A stretch of DNA of 64,000 nt from Tetmemena sp. SeJ-2015 (GCA_027382625.1 JAJKFJ010022537.1:1-64000), one strand, 5' to 3'. Counted from the stretch's first letter, positions 1 through 13,200 are shown. Notes: generated by a model not told the origin, from the letters alone. Translations and numbers: made by a program.

Positions 1-1048
1 TAAACAAAAAAAATATATTTTAATTAAATAAATACCCTTCAATGAATTTTAAATTAAATAAATGGCTTCTAAAATTTTTTATTAAAAGGAAATTTAATAA
101 TATAAATCTCTTTTTTAAGTTTAAAAAATATTTTTATAAAAATTTAATTAAAACATTTTTTGAATATTCTTAATTTAAATTGTCCGATGAAGTCTCAAAA
201 TTCTTAAACTAAAAAATTTCTTTTAATTAATATCTCAAGTTCGAGGGAATCTCAAAAACATTTTAGAATTCGTTATTTGGGGAAAATATTATCTTTTTCC
301 AAGGTTTTAAAATTTGTCTTTCTATTTATTTAATAATCCCCATTAATTCTTAAAAATTTTTAAAAAAAAAAATAATCCGTTTTAAAAATTTTTAAAATGG
401 GCCCAAAATTTTATTTTTTAAAAAATTTTTAAAATTTTTTTGGTTTTTTTTAAAAAAAAAATTTTCCCAAATTTTTTTTTAAAAATTTTTTTTTTAAAAA
501 AAAAGGGTTTTTAAAAAAAAAAATTTTTTAAAAATTTTTTTTTAAAAATTTTTTTTAAAAATTTTAAAATTTTTTTTTCCCAAAAAATTTTCTTCTTTTT
601 TTTAAAAAAAAAACCCCAAAAAGGGGGGGTTTTAAAAATTTTTGGGTTTTTTTTTTTTTTTAAAAAAATTTTTAAATTTTAAAAAAAAAAAAAATTTTTT
701 TTTTGGGGTTCCCTTTTTTTGGGTTTAATTTTTTTAAAAAAAAAAAAAAAAATTTTTTTTAAAAAAATTTAAATTTTTTTAAAAAAAAAAAAAATTTTTT
801 TTTTTTAAAAAATTTAAAAAAAAAAATTTTTTTAAAAAAAAAACCCCCAAAAAAAAAATTTTTTTTTTTTTTTAAAAAAATTAAAAAAAAATTTTAATTT
901 TAAAAAATTTTAAAAAAAAAAAAATTTTTTTTTTAAAAAAAAAAGGTTTTTTTTTTTAAAATTTTTTTTTTTAAAAAAATTTTAAAATTTTTTTAAATTT
1001 AAAGGAAAAAAGGGGCCCCTTTTTTAAAAAAAAAACCCCCTTTTTTAA

Positions 1049-1093
<45 letters not shown>

Positions 1094-1455
1094 TTTTTTT
1101 AAAACCAAAATTTGGGGGAAAATTTAAAAAACCCCTTTTTTTTTTTTTGGGTTTTTTTTCCCCAAAAAAAATTTTTAAAAAAAAAGGGGTTTTAAAGGTT
1201 TCCAAAAATTTTTTTTTTAAAAAGGGGGTTTTTTTTTAATTGGTAAAAAACCTTTTAAAAAAAATCAATTTTTTTTTTTTAAAAAAATTAAAAATTTTAA
1301 AAAAAAAAAATTTTTTTTTTTTTTTTTAAACCTTTTTTTTTTTTTAAAAAAAAAATTTTTTTTTAAAAAAAAATTTAATTTTTTAAAAATTTTTTTGGAA
1401 TTAAAAAAATTTTTTTTTTTTTTTTTTAAAAAAATTTTTAAAAGGAAAAAAAATT

Positions 1456-1488
<33 letters not shown>

Positions 1489-1750
1489 CAATTTTTTTTT
1501 TTTTTTTTTTTTTTTAAAAATTTTTTAAAAATTAAAAAAAAAAAAAAAAAATTTTTTTTTTTTAAAATTTAAAAAAATTTTTTTTAAAAAAAAAAAATTT
1601 TTTTTTTAAAAATAAATTTTTTAAAAAAAAAAAAAAATTTTTTAAAAAAATTTTTTTTTAAAAATTCCAAAAGGGGGGGTTTGGTTTTTAAAGGGAAAAT
1701 TTTTTTTTAAAAAAAAAAAAAAAATTTTTCCAAAACCCAAAAAGGGGTTT
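1..1750. other. Degenerate A/T homopolymer block, probably unreliable consensus
   Basis: The stretch is almost only alternating runs of A and T (5-40 bases) with occasional runs of G or C. It merges abruptly at about 1750 into normal sequence that is homologous to the 3' exons of two downstream paralogs. No gene, exon block or repeat unit is recognisable. The run structure resembles a homopolymer-inflated long-read or amplification consensus rather than evolved DNA. Open frames inside it (Lys/Phe strings) are compositional. Confidence 0.7.
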
Positions 1751-1754
1751 TTAA

Positions 1755-2811
1755 AAAAAGATGTATTCTGTGTTCTTCATATTCAGGAGGTTTTGTTTAG
1801 TGATAAGTTGCGTGATGCTGAGCAACTATTCAGGACTCTAATGCGTAATTTACATCTTGCTTGCTGAGCTCAATATGATTTACATCCTATATCACAGACC
1901 CTACTTAAAGACCAATCTAATTCAATCTTAAATTCAAATTCAACTTTATATCAAACTCAAATTCTTTTTTTTATTGATAAATTAAGGCTATAGATAGCAG
2001 AACAAACATTCTAGAGGTTTGTAATGAGATATCTATTCTCATAGAATTAAGAAATTAATTGAATAATTTGGTTTTGATTCTCAGTTTTTAAGCAAGCAAA
2101 ATTATTCTTGCTGATAATTTTTCACGCAATTGACAGAATTTTTTAAAAGACTTATTTATTTTTTATCATTTGAGTTTTTTTTATTTTATAGAAAAATATT
2201 TTTTAATTTTTTAATTTGAAATTTCCATGAGGGTGATTGTTGTAAATTAAGACAGCCAAAATTTTTAAAAAATTGAAGGAGTTTAAAAGATTAAAAAATT
2301 TAATAAAAAGGTTAAAATCCTAGGAAAGAAAGGAAATTAGTCTCAGAAAGCTCTTGACATTCTTAAAACACTTCCATTTTTGGGGGTTAGGATTTTAAAT
2401 GCCTTATAAATGAATTCAGTATTTTGTTATTTTGAAGAAGTTCCTATTGACTTAGATTACTAGAAAAGGGAGGGGGCTTTGGCTCAAATTTATGAAGAAT
2501 TTGTAATGATGAATCGCTTCGATAATCCTTAATACACTTTCGATAAAAATTTCGCAAAAGATAGACTAAAACTAATTTATAAGTAGCAATAGAGACTTGA
2601 TAAGTAGAAACAGTTTGCCTCAGACTAAAGTAGTGGACTATAAGAAGAGTAATTGGAAGATGAGGAATAAAAGAAAGGCGAAGAAAAGTTAATAAGTCTG
2701 GAGAGTGAAATGAACTACAACTGCGATACAAGATATGGTTCTTTTTATGATTACACAGGGCGGCCTTTTTAGGACACTGCCAAATTAGATACAAATAATC
2801 TTGCTCTATGA
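1755..2811 (+). CDS. 3' end of giant cadherin-like membrane protein, copy 1 (partial)
   Basis: These are the last exons of the first of three tandem paralogs. The block at about 1760-1905 encodes a hydrophobic multi-pass segment (YSVFFIF... then CVIYILLAELNMIYIL) that reappears at 20550 and 35795. The final exon (about 2435-2811) starts EEVPIDLDYQKREG, continues NFAKDRLKLIYKQQQRL, is rich in Gln (mostly TAA/TAG codons) and Glu, and ends MNYNCDTRYGSFYD... before TGA at 2809-2811. The upstream part of the gene is lost in the homopolymer block. The C-terminal tail is predicted to be cytosolic because it follows the membrane segments. Intervening AT-rich DNA (about 1910-2430) holds introns and/or IESs whose borders I did not resolve. 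Confidence 0.7.
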
Positions 2812-3349
2812 TTTCATTAATACAAGATACATTATTAATCACAAGTTATTATTCAACCTTAATAAAAGTAGAGTTAATGATTATTGTAAATAATTATAGT
2901 CTTCATTTGAAGGACATTAATATTCCATTTCACTTTTTTAATTCAAAAGATTTTCACTAAGAAAATTTAGTTGTTGATTGAGAAGTTTATAATTGAGAAT
3001 TAAATTTAGTTTTAAGTATTCTTCTTAATATACATATAACTCATGAATTGCAAAATTATTTCATTTTTAATTTTTTTTATCATAAAATATTTAATTTATG
3101 ATGCTAGATGTTTATCACCCTTTTCACAACATGAAAATTCAATATTTATTTTTATATAATTTTTTCATGCTTTAAAATTATTAGAAAATAATGATATTTA
3201 AGAATTAGTTGCTTCTTTGGGGCAGTAGAAATTAACCTAATAATCCTAATTTGCAGCTTGCTCTTTGCCAAATTTAAGATTTGAAATGCTGTAATTTGCA
3301 TTTTAGTAAATTTACAAATTGAAGATCATTTTTAAGGAGATAATTGAAT

Positions 3350-3740
3350 TATAGCTGAAAATTTAATAAAAAGAGTTAAAATAGGTATTAATTTAAATAG
3401 AGTAAATGAGTAGCAGTTGAAGTGTGTCCAATATTTCGATTCAGCATAAAATTTCAAGAACTTTTTATCCTTGTAACTTTGTGTGGGAGTGCTCAGTCAA
3501 GAGTTATAAGCGACACAAGTTTAATGAAAATGATAAGATGATGATGAAGAATTTGTTAATCATATCTCACTGCTGAGATGTGATGAGGCGATGACTAAAG
3601 AAGAAACTCATATTAATTTTTTATATGTTATCGAACAAACTACAGATCAGGGGGAGAATCTGAGAATTCAACTAACACGAAGTTGCAACTCTCCATTTAT
3701 AATTTTAATCAATCATAAATTTTAATTAAAATTCCTAGTA
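3350..3740 (+). mobile_element. MITE-like dispersed repeat, copy a
   Basis: This is a ~0.39 kb non-coding repeat, clearly homologous to 4191-4610, 45161-45575 and (inverted) 11936-12383. Shared landmarks in order are a left end TATAGCTGAAAATTTAATAA, a GC-richer core containing GAGTTATAAGCGACACAAG, the string AAAGAAGAAACTCATATT, then GTTGCAACTCTCCATTTAT, and an AT-rich right end that is a degenerate inverted copy of the left end. No reading frame is shared between copies. A non-autonomous DNA transposon or germline-limited repeat is the likely identity. Confidence 0.65.
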
Positions 3741-4190
3741 CAATAAGGTACAATTTCAGCTTTGATGTATTTAATAAAGTTTCAGAAATTTATAATCAAA
3801 ATTCACTTTAAAAATGTTTATTATTTGAGAAATTTCATCAAGATAATCTTGCACGATCAATCAATAATAAATGAGAAATATTTCGATAAAGTATTAGAGT
3901 TACTTCTCATTATCTAATGAACACTAATTTATAAATTAGACTTTTTATTTGCATTATAAAATTGAAATTTAATTAAAAAATTATTGAAAATACTCAAAAT
4001 TTAATCAGTAAATAAAATGTACAACTTCAATTTTTCCATTTTAAAATTAAAAAAAAATAATTAAGAAGCGGAATTTTATTTAAAATGAGCAAATAAAAAG
4101 AGAATAATTATCGCTTTTTTAATTTTTACTAAAAATTAAATTTTCTTAAAGATATTATGTCTCAAATGCAATTAGATAGTTGCGAACATA

Positions 4191-4610
4191 ATACAGCTGA
4201 GAATTTAATAAAAAAGAGAATTAAATTATATATTAAATTAAAATGGAATAAATTAACGGCAGTTGAAGTGTGTCCAATTTAAATGATAATTACACCATTC
4301 GATTCAGCATAAAATTCTAAGAACTTTTTATCCTTGCAACTTTTGTCTGGGAGCGCTCAGTAAAGAGTTATAAGCGACACAAGTTAAGATGAAAATGAAA
4401 TGGAAGATGATGAAGAGTGTGTGAGTCATATCTCACTACTGAGAGGTGCTACAAAGATGATTAAAGAAGAAACTCATATTAATTTTTGATAAGCTATCGA
4501 ACAAGCTGCAGATCAGGGGGTGAATCTGTGATTTAAACTGACCCAAAGTTGCAACTCTCCATTTATTATTTTAATCAATCACCGATTTTAATTAAAATTC
4601 CTACTATAGT
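4191..4610 (+). mobile_element. MITE-like dispersed repeat, copy b
   Basis: Second direct copy of the repeat, about 450 bp downstream of copy a. It shares the same ordered landmarks (GGCAGTTGAAGTGTGTCCAA, GAGTTATAAGCGACACAAG, GTTGCAACTCTCCATTTAT). It is slightly longer than copy a because it keeps an ATGATAATTACACCATTCG segment that copy a lacks and that is also present in the copy at 45161. Ends are AGCTGAGAATTTAATAAAA and TTTTAATTAAAATTCCTA. Confidence 0.65.
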
Positions 4611-4926
4611 ACATATTTCTTCAAAGATTGTATATATTCACCCGTAATTTAATAAAAAATGTTGAGATAAATAATTTAATTTACAATTTAAAATATTAAT
4701 TTCATGGATGATTTCTAAAACCTATTGCAAATCTTACCGATCCTCTTTTCAAGTTTTAAAAACACAGAGGTAAGTAAATCCATTGAGCTTGCTATCTAAT
4801 TCTTAACATTCTTTTTGGGTTTAGCTCTAATTCTATTCAAATCGTAAGTAGAGTTTTTATTAAAATTGATTTTTTAATTTTCACTTTGACAAGATGAAAC
4901 TCTTGATTGCAAAAAGTAATTATAGG

Positions 4927-6601
4927 ATGAATATGAATAGATTAGAGGTGGTAGCAGAAGGTGAAATAAACTGTCAGGGAATTGATTTGGTCCTTCTCCT
5001 ATTAATTTTTAAACTTAATTTAAATAAAAATGCACTAAGAAGATGAATCAGGCATGCAGGAGAACTCTATCTTTAGCTCATTCCTTTCACGATCTGAATT
5101 TAGAGGTCACTACAAGCACCCGGGGGACTTCTTCAAGAAAAGAGGATACTCTATTTGAGGAAGGACGCTATTCTAATCGCTCGCAGACTATCATGAGTTC
5201 TTTAAAGACTAGGGGGAGTTTGAGAATGTAAGCGAGGAAGCTCTATCAAACTGGTACTTTGCTTTCAAAATGGTTAAGGTCAGGCCTCTTATCTACAGGG
5301 CGTTTGCTGCAGCTTTCTACATTGACGAACTAGCCTATGACCTCAATTGCTACATCCTGCACATGGCGACAGCTGAATGCTAAAGAAGGAAAGGATACGC
5401 AAAGGCATTCTTGGCTGATGTGTAAGACTATCTGAAGTAGCAAGAGGTGGCGAACCACAGGAGTGTTGCCATAGTGTGTGGAGTAAGCGAAGATCCTTCC
5501 AGCTTACAGTTTTTCAAGTCTATGGGATTTGGATCCAAGCTCCTCCCAAGATACCGCTGTCTTGAATGGAACAGGAGGAGAGTACTTTGCAAATACATTG
5601 GTGGATATTGTATAGACGAATTACGTTTTTGTCCCACCCCAAATCGCACCACCACCCCAAATCGCACCAAATTAAATGCGAACTTTGACACGATCAAGTC
5701 TATTAAGAGTCATCCTAAGACAAGCTATGATAATGTGACCCTCATCAGAAAAGTCAAAACACCATAGAAGGCAGTTCAGTCTCGTGTAGGTGAGGAGATT
5801 GATGGGAGTTCTATCAATTCAGAGTCTGGCGATTTGGAAGAGAAGGAGGGTGATTTGAGTAGAGGAGAGAATATGTCAAGAAGGACAAGTAGCCTTAAGA
5901 AAATAAGGAGAGCTAGATCAAGCCCCAAGAATTTAGATAGAGCGAAAGGAAAGGCATTGAGAAAAGGAGGAGAGCGAAATCAAGATGATCAATACAATGG
6001 GAACCAGGAGAAGTCAAGTGAGCCAGAGGGAGGCCCTGTGAGCAAATGTGGTACATTCCATAAGCATTGCCGCTACGAAGGCTGCAGCACGCTGAAGGTG
6101 ATCACTGGAAACCATTGGTACAGGCATGTCAAGGATCATTTAGAGACTGGGGTTTCTAGAGAAGAGATATCTTATGAGAGATGCAGTGGAGTTCATTGTG
6201 CTCTCTGTTCAGAGTGTAAGTGGAATTCTCTCAATAATGAACTGGGTCTGGCATTAATATGAAAGAGAACACTTTTGACATAAGTTGGTGCGATTTGGGG
6301 TGGTGGCGCGATTTGGGGTGGTCATTCTATCAAAGCCAGTTCATTCCAGCATGTATCAATCATTCGAGAGCATGAATCTCTGCATTCTCCTTCAAACATT
6401 GGTCTGATATATTATTTAGGGAGGGAGCAGAAGGTGAGCAGGCACGGGAAGCACAAACAGATCAGGTGCGAGGTCTGCCACAAGGTCAAAACATCGGAGA
6501 GCTTCAGTACACAGCACATTTCATCAGTCTGCAAAGCATGCTAAAGGATAGATGATGAAAAAGGAAAGCAGAAGGCTAAGAGACCCAGACTTACAAAGTG
6601 A
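4927..6601 (+). CDS. GNAT-like acetyltransferase / zinc-finger protein of the TIR element
   Basis: Read in the ciliate code, one frame runs from about 5035 to 6601 with only two internal TGA codons (5156-5158 and 6260-6262). About residues 60-180 resemble a GNAT fold: MATAECQRRKGYAKAF matches the acetyl-CoA binding Q/R-x-x-G-x-G/A loop, and SSLQFFKSMGF matches the C-terminal strand/helix. A basic Ser/Arg/Lys linker follows (about 5830-6020), then a Cys/His cluster (KCGTFHKHCRYEGC, HWYRHVKDH, HCALCSEC). After the second TGA comes a further C4 motif (RCEVCHK...VCKAC) and a Lys/Arg-rich tail. The N-terminal exon (MNMNRLEVV) may come from the left inverted repeat through an unresolved junction near 4990-5040. 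The internal stops mean it may be decayed, mis-sequenced or IES-interrupted. A function in chromatin or mobility is inference. Confidence 0.55.
5634..6321. repeat. Inner 37-bp inverted repeat pair nested in the GNAT element
   Basis: 37-bp arms at 5634-5670 and 6285-6321 are reverse complements with one mismatch. Each arm is itself two tandem units of CCACCCCAAATCGCACC. They bracket the basic linker and first zinc cluster of the encoded protein, and the left arm is translated in frame (PTPNRTTTPNRT). Confidence 0.8.
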
Positions 6602-6848
6602 GGACTGAAGAGAGGAGCTGGTCGTGTGAAGAGAAATAGAATGAATAGTTGGAGACCTCTATTGAATTGTATCGCGAGGAAGGCACTAAACCAATAAATA
6701 TGCAGAGTAATTGCAGATAATAAGTAATTAATAATGAGGGGATGCTGTCTCCACTGAATAAATCTCTTTCTAATGCTAATATAATCAATTCCCTGACAGT
6801 TTATTTCACCTTCTGCTACCACCTCTAATCTATTCATATTCATCCTAT

Positions 6849-7290
6849 ATTCAATAGTAAATATTGAAATAAGAATAGCATATAATTAATTCTATAGGGG
6901 ATGCTCTTAACTTACAAAAAAATGAAAGATATTTGAAGTGTTTGTTGATTATCAACTTTAAAGCAATGCGAGGGAAGCTAAACATAATGGAACAAAGTCA
7001 AACGATTTCTCAAAGAAAATAAAGTTCTTAGAAAACTGGAAATAGCTATAGAAATGCAAATCCAATGGTAATTCTGTTCACAATCATCTAATTGCATTTG
7101 AACAATAATAAAAAAATGTAATTTATAATTAGAATCATTCTATTACGAAATCAAAGAAATGTATTGAGAGAAAACAAATAATTTAATCACTATGCACTTT
7201 TTCACTATTTTTTTTTCTTCATAATTACAAAATCTCTTTATAGTTTAAGGCTTGAAAATATAAAACTGATTATTTCAGATTATTTACAAT
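6849..7290. promoter_or_regulatory. 5' flank of gene copy 2
   Basis: AT-rich upstream region of the copy-2 start codon at 7291. Part of it (about 7170-7290) is homologous to the 5' flank of copy 3 at about 23500-23620, so the duplication unit includes promoter sequence. I see no distinct box beyond AT-rich stretches. Confidence 0.35.
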
Positions 7291-10200
7291 ATGATTAAAG
7301 TCACCAATAGAGTTATCTTGTTGTTGTTAACCTTAGCTAGAATGGTGTTAACAGATACCAAATTCGACTACTGTGAAAATCAAATCACTCAAATAAAATA
7401 AGTTTTTAAAGACTATTATAACCTTTTACTCCAATTGGAGTATTTCCTTAGATAGATTCAACTAAACAGGCTATTATAACTTGTCTATAATATTTATATA
7501 ATATGACAGCACTTGATAAAGCTTAATCTATGGAGGATATTATAAATAACTTAAAAAATAAATTTTTTGTTTAATTAATCCAAATTATATCTAATGAGAT
7601 AAAAGTTCTCTGAAAAACTAGAAAGTATAATTTGCAAAATCTCATAATTGAAATTATATATCATAATTAATTTCTTTAAAAAATGATTATGTAATGGATA
7701 ATATATTAAATAGAAATTATTTGATTTTTTAAAACTAATAAAATTAAGAATTAAAAGATTTTAAATTGATACTTTAAAGTTTATAAAAATAAATGAGTGT
7801 GAAACCTAAATGAAAAGTTATAAATTTAAGATATTTTGTACATAAATACTTTTAACAAAAATTTAGTTTTTTTTTATTTATAAAAGTATTTTTGGTAAAA
7901 GTATAATTATAGGCTAGGAGGCTTTAGAGATATTTTTATTAATTTTAATGCCTAAAATAATTAATTAATATTTTTAGCGTAAAGTAAAAGTCATGCACTA
8001 ATAGAATATTATTCACAGAGATATAATACCTGAAAATACAACTTCCACTGCTTTCTTTCCTATGTATTTCACTTCCTACGATCTTCTATTTCTATTATAT
8101 TCTTCACTATATTTGAGATTTATTATATTAATTTGATTAAAATAAATATTCAGAATCTCCATCGTTTATATAGGGATAATCTACATATAGAGGAAATTCA
8201 TTTTTAATAGCTCAATATCTCAACAAAGGAAACTATATGTTCTAAAAATAAACAAAATAAAATTCATGAAAATTCAAAAAACAAGTGAAAAAAGAGATAA
8301 ATTTACAACACTATTAAAAATAAGATTTTATCTCCTCTATATTTTGAAATTTTTTAAAGATCTTTATTTAAAATGTAGATGAGGGGAAAATACTTTACCT
8401 TTTTTTATTTTAAAAAAATATTGTTGTGCAATTTATTTTTCTTTAAGAATATTATAAAATGATTTCCTCTCTAAAATATATAAAGTGTCCAAAAAATATG
8501 ATATTAACACTCTCTAACTATAGTTGATAATTTGATGTATAGTAAATTTATTTTATTTAAAAATTTTTAAATGCGCAGAGTAAATACGGTATAAGAATAA
8601 TTTAACGGTTGGGAAAATATTTTTCATATTTATATTAAGATATACTATGATGATAACATATTAATTGATATTTAGTTTCTCTAACTTTCAAGGAGAAGAG
8701 AATTGGAACGATATGCTTAGCTTTTCTTACTTTATAGAATTAACATACTTTATAAAGCGATCTGGGTTTTTAATATAGGGAGAGCAATAATTATTCTAAA
8801 AAGAAATCAAATTTATTTAATTTAATCGGAACAAATACTTCTTCTTTTAGCATAAGCCTTTGCGCGATTTCTCTAAAGAATATATATCTAATTGATGGCA
8901 AGACTTCTATCGCTTTGATTGATTATGAAGACTTAATTCTAATAAATTATTTTATTTAATTTATAATCATAAATTTGTGTAATTTTTATACTTTTATAAA
9001 AACAAATTTCCTTCGCAGCAATATAATTGATAGTTTCATTATAAGAATTTACAGACAAATTATGAATAAATTAATTGAGCGTTTAATTATTTATGGCTGT
9101 GAATGAATTTAATTTATAAATGCTTAATTTTAAACTAATCTTCGACATTTAATTGTGTTTATTTAACTTTACACCTAGCAATATATATTGCAAAATTACT
9201 ATTTTAACCTTGTTAAAATAGCAGAAATATTTATTTAAACGATACAAGGTAGGCATATTAAGAAGAGTATTGTTAACCATAGAAACTTATAGTTTAAGAA
9301 TGACCCCAAAGTAATCGATACCATATTTAGCATAGATACAATCTTAATTAATTCAACCACTTCAGTCTTTTACATAAATTTATTATAGTATAAATTGAAA
9401 AAAAAGTCATTAAAATAAAGTCTAATCAAATTATAATTTAGGTCTTGGTCCACATAAGAGGTACTTTTCTGAATTTTTTTAAAATTCATTGAAATATAGC
9501 GGTAGGTGATTTACCTTCAAGCGAAGAAGTCTCATTATAATATTTATGAATAATTGTTTTTAAAAGAATATCTGGTAGTGTACAAATAATATAAGTTAAT
9601 TTTATTTGTAATTCAATTTGAACTTAATTTATTAATTTTTTAATTCAAATTATGATACTACAAAAAGAATTAAAATTATTCTTTTTAAATTAAAAAATGG
9701 AAATACTTTCTTTTATATTCAATCATTTAGTTTTATTAGATAATTGATTTATAAAATACTTGAAAATAAATTTATTTAAGAACAACATTTTAGATTCAAG
9801 ATTCATTTATTTTTATTGACAATTTATTTATAATGAAATAAATAAAAATTATTAAGAATTTATGAATTTATGAAATTAAATTAGAATAGTTACTTAAAAT
9901 TAAAATTATCTATCATAATTTGAATACACTGAAGACTTGATGAACCATATGGCTTACTAGCTAAGCATTAAATAAATTATTATTAGCTAAGTTAAGGTGA
10001 AACAAGCATATTTAAATCGAGCAAGGTTATCCATTTGTAATTCATTTATATCATTAGGTTGTCCAAGAAACTTTTAATAAAATAAAATTTATTAATTTAT
10101 GCATTTATTTTGTACTTAGAGTTTCTATTACGCCTCCCAATAACAACAAAATGATTATATAAATAAGCAAATAAAGTTTATTATATTATGGCTTGTACAT

Positions 10201-13200
10201 CTATGCCTTAAGCTTTATTACACTTTCAAATAACAAGTAAGTTTAGCAATAATCCATCAAATAATTCTCCATATAGGTTCTATTACAAGTTCATTCAAGT
10301 CCCCTCATATCATCAAATTCAGTTTTCAAATTAAATTTACTTAAACTTGACTATCATCTTTATTTATTTTCACGGCAATGGATGCTGCTTTAAGCCCAGG
10401 TAAATTTAAGTTATTAATTAAAGATATTCAGATAGCACATATTCTATTACTGTTGCATCTAATATAGAATTTTAAAATTTATTATATTTATCTGTCACTT
10501 ATAATTTTTATTACTATAACTTTCAATATAGAATTTATTTTTTCTAAATAGCTACAGCCAATATATAAAGAGATTTTGAATTAGTAATACTATTTCGGGG
10601 GGGACGGAAGTGCACCTCCCCTCCTTTCTATGGTCAAAATCACCCAAAAATCGTCCATTTAGGCCGAATGGCCCAAAATGCCAAAATTCAGAGTTTTTGG
10701 CCTTCGAAATTTCTTTGAGGGTCAAATTTTATGATTAATTTTCGAAAATACTCAAAATATTTTCAAGTCAAATTTACCATTAAAATAAAAGTCTTAAAAT
10801 AATTTAGGGTAAATTTACTCTAAAAGTGAAATATATCCTTCAGTATTTATAAATATTGCAGTTATTCGATTTCCTCTCCAACTAAGAGATATATTTCCTC
10901 GAATATATGTACTCACTTAATAAGTATATGTAAGTTAAGTTTAAAATCAAGATAATTTCATCTATTGCAGTATTTGGTCTTTTACTCTGGCTTTAACAAA
11001 GAGAATGGCCCATTGATACTGTTTTATAAAAGATAGCATGCTTTATTTACTATTTTGACAATAGCATTTAAACTTCTTGGAACTTAATTGCAGAACTTGT
11101 CACACCTATTTTTTGATAATCATTTCTTAGGCTCACTATTTTAAAGAAGAATATTTAGACGTTCAAATCTGACTCAGTCATTAAAAGGAGATGGGGCCCC
11201 AAAAACAAGAAAGTATTCATCAAAATTAGACTTAATAACCTAAAAATAGATAATTTTTTGAAAAATTTGAAATCATAAAATTTCACCCTCAAGGAAATTT
11301 TGGAGGCCAAAAACTCTTAATTTTTTGACATTTTTTGCCGATTTCGGCCTAAATGGACAATTTTGGGGCGATTTTGGCCATATTTAGGGGGGAGGTGCAC
11401 TTCCCTCCCTCCCCCCTGATTTCAATTGACAAAAACTATAAGTAATTTTGATTAATACTTTGTTAACTTTTTGGAAGAGTAATTTTATAACCGCATATTT
11501 TTATGTTTAAAATATTTTAAAAATAAAAATTTAAGGTTTTAAATAAACAAAATCAAATTTTATTAGATAGATTTCCTTTAAATAACATCTTAAAGTATTT
11601 TAAAAATTCTTTAAGCGTTCATAATTTAGCTTTAAAGTTTTAAGTTGTAAAATATAGGTAATTTAATTAAAGTTCATAATTTCATTTCTATAATAAATTA
11701 AATTATTTTTTATAATTATGAAGCATGCACTGGAAATAATTAACTGCCAACAAATCCTTCTAAATTATTATTTATAACAGAAATTAACATTTTTTTTATC
11801 TAGATATGAGACTACAGCAGGCGCAGATATTGTGATTGCAAAACAGCTTTCAAATATATAATGAAAAATATAGATTTTATTAGCCCAATATATATCAAGG
11901 TCTTCCAACTCTATTAAAACATTAAATAGTTAAATATTGTTGAGAATTAAATTATAATCGATGATTGGCAAAAATATATACAGAGAGCAGCAATTTCTTG
12001 GCAGCTTAAATGAATATTCATTTCTTAATCTGTTTCTTATTTGATAAAATATCAACAACAAAAAAATTAATATGTGTTTTTTCATAAACATTTCATTTTA
12101 CTCTCTTAAGTCGCTTTTAACTCTTGACTGAGCGCTCACACGTAAAAGGTGCAAAGATAAAAAATATTAGAATTAAATGCTTATTCGAATAATGTAATTA
12201 TCATTCAATATAGAGATAGTTCAACAGCCACCATTATTTTATTCCATTTTAATTCAATATATAATTTAACTTTATTTTTCATTGAATTTTCACCTGCATT
12301 TAATTGGATGCACTTCAACTTGCTAAATTATTTGCCATATTAATTTAAATATTATTCTCTTATCTATTAAATTTCCAGCTATAATACTAATAATGAGTAT
12401 CTCTTTGAAGTTTTTTTGTTGATCATTAGTACAACTTTGGGTGCACATCCTTATTTATAAAGTAAACTAAGGTGTCCACCCATTAAGCACAAGATAATGA
12501 TGATAGTTTGATTATGGTCTAAATCTAAAATATATTATAACTTTAATTTTCAAATGAAGTTAGAATTGGGTTTATGCAATCATGCTAACATCTTAAAAAG
12601 CTATTGAGATTCACAAGTATTCACTTGCAGACAACATAAGAAAATAACTATTTATTTTTAATTAAACAATCCTAGCGTAGAATATATATTAAGTTTAAAT
12701 AATTAAATACGCCAAAAAGTATTCGGTATCAACACTTGACGCTCTTACAACTTATGTAAATATTGTACTCCTTGATTTAAAAACAAAATCATGCAAATTT
12801 AATTTATCATAGAAGTTTTTCTCATCTAAACATTACTATAATTATAATATGAGAGATAGAAAAATTATAAAATTGAGGATTAAAAACATCTTTAGAAGAA
12901 TAAAAATCTCTAAAAACAATCAATTATGTATTTTTAATGATTAATTTGGAATAAAATTTTGACTAAGAGTTTTGAAGTTGCTTATTTAATACTTATTAAA
13001 TGCAATTTTTGTTGGTTTTTCAAAAGATGATATTAAAAATTCTATATTTGGGTTTAAAAACCTAATCTTTATGAAATGCAAATCATAAATTATACGTTGA
13101 TAGAAATGTTCCTTAATTTTACTACTCTTTTGCAGACTTGAAGTACCAATACAACCAAAATTATAATTATTTAACTCAAATAAATTTATTATAAGAGTCA

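Larger units (their letters stand above)
2812..4921. other. Intergenic AT-rich DNA between gene copy 1 and the GNAT element
   Basis: I found no supported coding sequence here. The stretch contains two copies of the dispersed MITE-like repeat (annotated separately at 3350 and 4191). The remaining sequence is about 75-80% AT without recognisable motifs. Confidence 0.5.
4922..6848. mobile_element. 1.93 kb element with 65-bp perfect terminal inverted repeats
   Basis: The first 65 bases (4922-4986, starting ATAGGATGAATATG) are repeated exactly as the reverse complement at 6784-6848. Between them lies one nearly open reading frame encoding a GNAT-like plus zinc-finger protein. The inverted repeats themselves contain an inward-facing ATG and open frame (MNMNRLEVVAEGEINCQGID) at both ends, so the repeats may supply the first exon or promoter. 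No transposase motif is recognised, and the ends do not look like the telomeric-repeat ends of TBE elements. A short target duplication is possible but not certain. It could be a mobile element or a germline-limited gene bounded by an inverted duplication. Confidence 0.65.

Noticed and set aside
999..1205. Lys/Phe-rich minus-strand frame
   Set aside because: Pure product of A/T homopolymer runs in the degenerate block.
5428..5697. Minus-strand frame within the GNAT element
   Set aside because: Lies opposite the recognised acetyltransferase-like region and has no plausible motif.
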